DNA of 64,000 bases from Desulfoarculaceae bacterium (lineage in GTDB: Bacteria; Desulfobacterota; Desulfobulbia; Desulfobulbales; Desulfocapsaceae): positions 62,001-126,000 of the forward strand of contig JAHYIV010000003.1 of NCBI GenBank assembly GCA_019429465.1, written 5' to 3'. Numbering within the stretch: position 1 is the stretch's first letter; each line of letters opens with the position of its first letter. The notes beneath the pieces were generated by a model. It ran no database searches. It had not been told where the DNA came from and was given only the letters and a program-made list of their open reading frames with translations. A program made the translations under genes and the position numbers. This document shows positions 61,871 to 64,000 of this stretch, piece after piece.

Positions 61871-64000
61871 ACTATCCGATCTGGCAACTCGATGCCTTTG
61901 GCGGCGGCCTGCTCATTGCCATCATCGCCATTATCCACGTCTACATCTCCCACTTTGCCGTTGGTGGCGGACTCTTCCTGGTTCTGACCGAGATGAAGGG
62001 GCTGCGCGAAGGATCAGCCGAGATCCTGGCCTATACCAAAAGACACACCAAATTTTTCCTGCTGCTGACCATGGTCCTCGGCGGCATGACCGGCGTCGGC
62101 ATCTGGTTCACCATCGCCCTGATCAGTCCGGCCGCCACCTCCTCGCTGATCCATATCTTCGTCTTTGCCTGGGCCATAGAGTGGGTCTTTTTCCTGGCCG
62201 AGATCATCGCCCTGCTCTTCTACTACTACACCTTTGGCCGACTGAGTCCACGGAAACATCTGATCCTGGGCTGGATCTACTTTGGCTGCGCCTGGGCCTC
62301 CCTCTTTTTCATCAATGGGATCATTGACTTCATGCTCACCCCGGGGGAGTGGCTGAACAATAATAATTTCTGGTCAGGATTCTTCAACCCCACCTTCTGG
62401 CCGGCCCTCTTCTTCCGCACCTTCATGGCTGTGATGATTGCCGGACTTTTCGGCTTCCTGACCAGTGTCAATATCAAGGAGGCGACGCTCCGCCACAAGA
62501 TGGTCCGCTACTGCGGACTGTGGCTGCTGACCCCCGTGATCCTGCTGCTGGCTTCAGCCCTCTGGTACAAGGCTGCTCTGCCGCCGGCCCAACAGGAGAT
62601 GATCTTCACCAGGCTGCCGGGGATGCAACCCTTCCTCACCCTTTTCATCTGGCTCACGCCCCTGATCACCGCCGGCGGCCTGGCCATGGCCGTCCTGCGG
62701 CCGCAGGCCATACGCCGACCTCTGACCTGGCTGCTCCTGCTCCTGGGCTTTCTCTACCTGGGCAGTTTTGAGTTTATCCGCGAGAAAGGACGCAAGCCCT
62801 ATATCATCCACGATTATATGTACTCCACCTCTATCAGAACGACCGAGCTTGGCCAGATTCAGGAAACTGGCGTACTCGCCTCCGCCCGCTGGGTCAAAAA
62901 CAAAACCATTACCCCGGAAAACAGAATGGCAGCCGGCAGGGAGCTCTTCAACCTGCTCTGCCTGCCCTGCCACTCAGACGGTGGCCCCTTAAATGACATC
63001 CTGCCCCTGGCCAGACGTTTTTCTCCAGCAGGGATGCGCTCCTTTCTGGCCAGCATGGGCACGGCCAATCCCTACATGCCGCCCTTTGCCGGCAACGAGG
63101 AAGAACTGGGAGTGCTGGCCGACTACCTCACCACCCGCCTGGTGCCAGGTATCGCTGACAGCCCTGTGCACATCAGCAAAGAGATCATAGTGCCTCCGCC
63201 CTTTGACCGGGAGACAGCCGGATATCTCCTCCTGGCCAGCACAGACAGGGGCATGATCCTCTCTTCCGAACCGGAACAGTCGGGCATTGATTTTTCCTTT
63301 GGGCCGCCAACCCTGCGTGCCCAGGTGATCCAGCGGGGTGAGACCCCCGCTGTCCTGAGCGAAGATATCGAGGTGAGCTACCGGATTGACAACGACCACG
63401 GCCCTCTGCTCGGTAATATGGTGGCTACCGACAACACCTTTGAAGCGACCCTGTCAAAAATCCCGGCAGTCAGCCAAGACTTCCGCCCCTACCTGCTGGC
63501 CGAGATCGAGGCTGTCCAAGGGGGCAGAGTGATTGCCGCCACCCGTCTGAAAATAGGCATCTCAACCGAGATCGGCTGCCGCAACTGTCACGGTGGTCCC
63601 TGGGGCCAACAGGGCCGCACCGGACTGTCGCGCCAGACGGCGGCCAATATCCTGGCCGTTCATGATCAGCGCAGCAAGACCAGACTCGGTGACGACCTTG
63701 CCGCCGGCCGCATTGTGGTCTGCCGGGACTGTCACGCCGACCACAGCCGGGGAGCTGCTGGACAGGCTGACCGGCTGAACCTGTCGGCTGCCATGCATGG
63801 ATTTCATGCCGCCTATCTCTATAAAAATAGCAACAGCTGCACCTTCTGCCATGCCGGCAGCGACCATGGCACTACCGGCAGTCCCGAGGATCTGCACACC
63901 CGCCTTGGTCTTGCCTGCAGTGACTGCCATGGTTCTCTGGCTGACCATGCCATCAGCCTGCTCAAAGAAGAACAAGAGGCCAAAAAACCAGGGAGCAACA
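61867..64000 (+). CDS. CydA-like membrane domain fused to multihaem cytochrome c (partial)
   Basis: At least 711 residues, cut by the window end. Residues 1 to about 300 are CydA-like helices with His24 (AIIHVYISHFAVGG), a VFAWAIEWVFFLAEIIALL acid pair and GGMTGVGIWFT. A c-type haem domain follows: CLPCH (365-369) with a likely Met ligand in ANPYMPPFAG. Then CRNCH (571-575), CRDCH (619-623), CTFCH (658-662) and CSDCH (684-688) give at least five haems, probably periplasmic. It should pass electrons between the quinone pool or a bd-like centre and periplasmic cytochromes; the direction is unknown. Confidence 0.75.
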   Translation, partial: MNYPIWQLDAFGGGLLIAIIAIIHVYISHFAVGGGLFLVLTEMKGLREGSAEILAYTKRHTKFFLLLTMVLGGMTGVGIWFTIALISPAATSSLIHIFVFAWAIEWVFFLAEIIALLFYYYTFGRLSPRKHLILGWIYFGCAWASLFFINGIIDFMLTPGEWLNNNNFWSGFFNPTFWPALFFRTFMAVMIAGLFGFLTSVNIKEATLRHKMVRYCGLWLLTPVILLLASALWYKAALPPAQQEMIFTRLPGMQPFLTLFIWLTPLITAGGLAMAVLRPQAIRRPLTWLLLLLGFLYLGSFEFIREKGRKPYIIHDYMYSTSIRTTELGQIQETGVLASARWVKNKTITPENRMAAGRELFNLLCLPCHSDGGPLNDILPLARRFSPAGMRSFLASMGTANPYMPPFAGNEEELGVLADYLTTRLVPGIADSPVHISKEIIVPPPFDRETAGYLLLASTDRGMILSSEPEQSGIDFSFGPPTLRAQVIQRGETPAVLSEDIEVSYRIDNDHGPLLGNMVATDNTFEATLSKIPAVSQDFRPYLLAEIEAVQGGRVIAATRLKIGISTEIGCRNCHGGPWGQQGRTGLSRQTAANILAVHDQRSKTRLGDDLAAGRIVVCRDCHADHSRGAAGQADRLNLSAAMHGFHAAYLYKNSNSCTFCHAGSDHGTTGSPEDLHTRLGLACSDCHGSLADHAISLLKEEQEAKKPGSN

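Noticed and set aside
1-64000. tRNA or rRNA genes, and transposase genes
   Set aside because: I searched by eye for TPsiC-loop-like GTTCGAATC and for DDE/Y1 motifs and saw none; a tRNAscan or HMM search could still find one.

Overview
The window looks like a piece of the main chromosome of an anaerobic Desulfobacterota bacterium, most likely of the Desulfobulbales type. This is an inference from gene content and style: a group 3-type NiFe sulfhydrogenase, split ATP synthase genes with atpB/atpE apart from F1, an Rrf2-DUF4492-cydAB bd-oxidase operon, multihaem cytochromes and moderately GC-rich codons. I see no sulfate-reduction gene, tRNA, rRNA, CRISPR array or transposase gene. Almost every gene is a housekeeping gene. 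What is unusual is the space between them, which is packed with short non-coding mobile elements of several families.

Layout. 1-5.3 kb (minus): decayed DUF2892 fragment, then a four-subunit sulfhydrogenase whose gamma-delta junction is split by about 0.9 kb of nested repeats. 5.5-15.1 kb (minus): a 1429-residue PEP/pyruvate-binding dikinase-like protein, GAPDH, a divergent glycogen synthase, chorismate synthase and shikimate kinase. 15.3-20.9 kb (plus): CbpA/CbpM co-chaperone pair, a glycine-zipper lipoprotein, UbiD decarboxylase with a small companion, RluB-type pseudouridine synthase, IHF/HU protein. 21-26.6 kb (minus): RimO, a nucleoside phosphorylase, the Fo operon (AtpZ, AtpI, a, c) and HemL. 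27-29.2 kb (plus): thioredoxin, thioredoxin reductase and BamD. 29.2-31.4 kb (minus): NIL-ferredoxin and a phosphotransferase/P-loop kinase pair separated by a single in-frame TAG. 31.6-39.3 kb (plus): LarB, fused SecDF, a YkgJ protein, a HAD phosphatase, and a 784-residue protein with an E2/UEV-like N-terminus, one membrane segment and a repeat-rich C-terminus. 39.6-41.7 kb: dnaA (minus) with a likely oriC, bracketed by two inverted copies of a 155-bp MITE. 41.8-53.8 kb: ComF, an epimerase/acyltransferase pair, BamA, Mfd, a HAD nucleotidase and a lipoprotein. 53.9-60.4 kb (minus): an unrecognised AAA ATPase, then Rrf2-DUF4492-cydA-cydB and an unlisted 30-residue membrane ORF that fits a CydX-like subunit. 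60.8-64 kb (plus): two CydA-like membrane proteins, the second carrying at least five c-type haem motifs and running off the window.

The most notable signal is the repeat system. (i) A hairpin superfamily (B/E here) has a conserved outer stem, AGGNGCCGT paired with ACGGCNCCT, around inner stems that differ from locus to locus but stay paired. Its TTAG terminus supplies the stop codon of bamA, hydG and cydB, lies just inside the 3' end of a HAD gene, and probably ended dnaA before a later insertion. (ii) Two MITE families show textbook transposition marks: 155 bp with 6-bp AT-rich target duplications, and 154 bp with 8-bp target duplications. Three of these insertions or ends rewrite a stop codon. 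(iii) A 54-bp module sits in two B elements, is absent from two others, and also occurs in frame inside mfd, adding about 30 residues to the protein.
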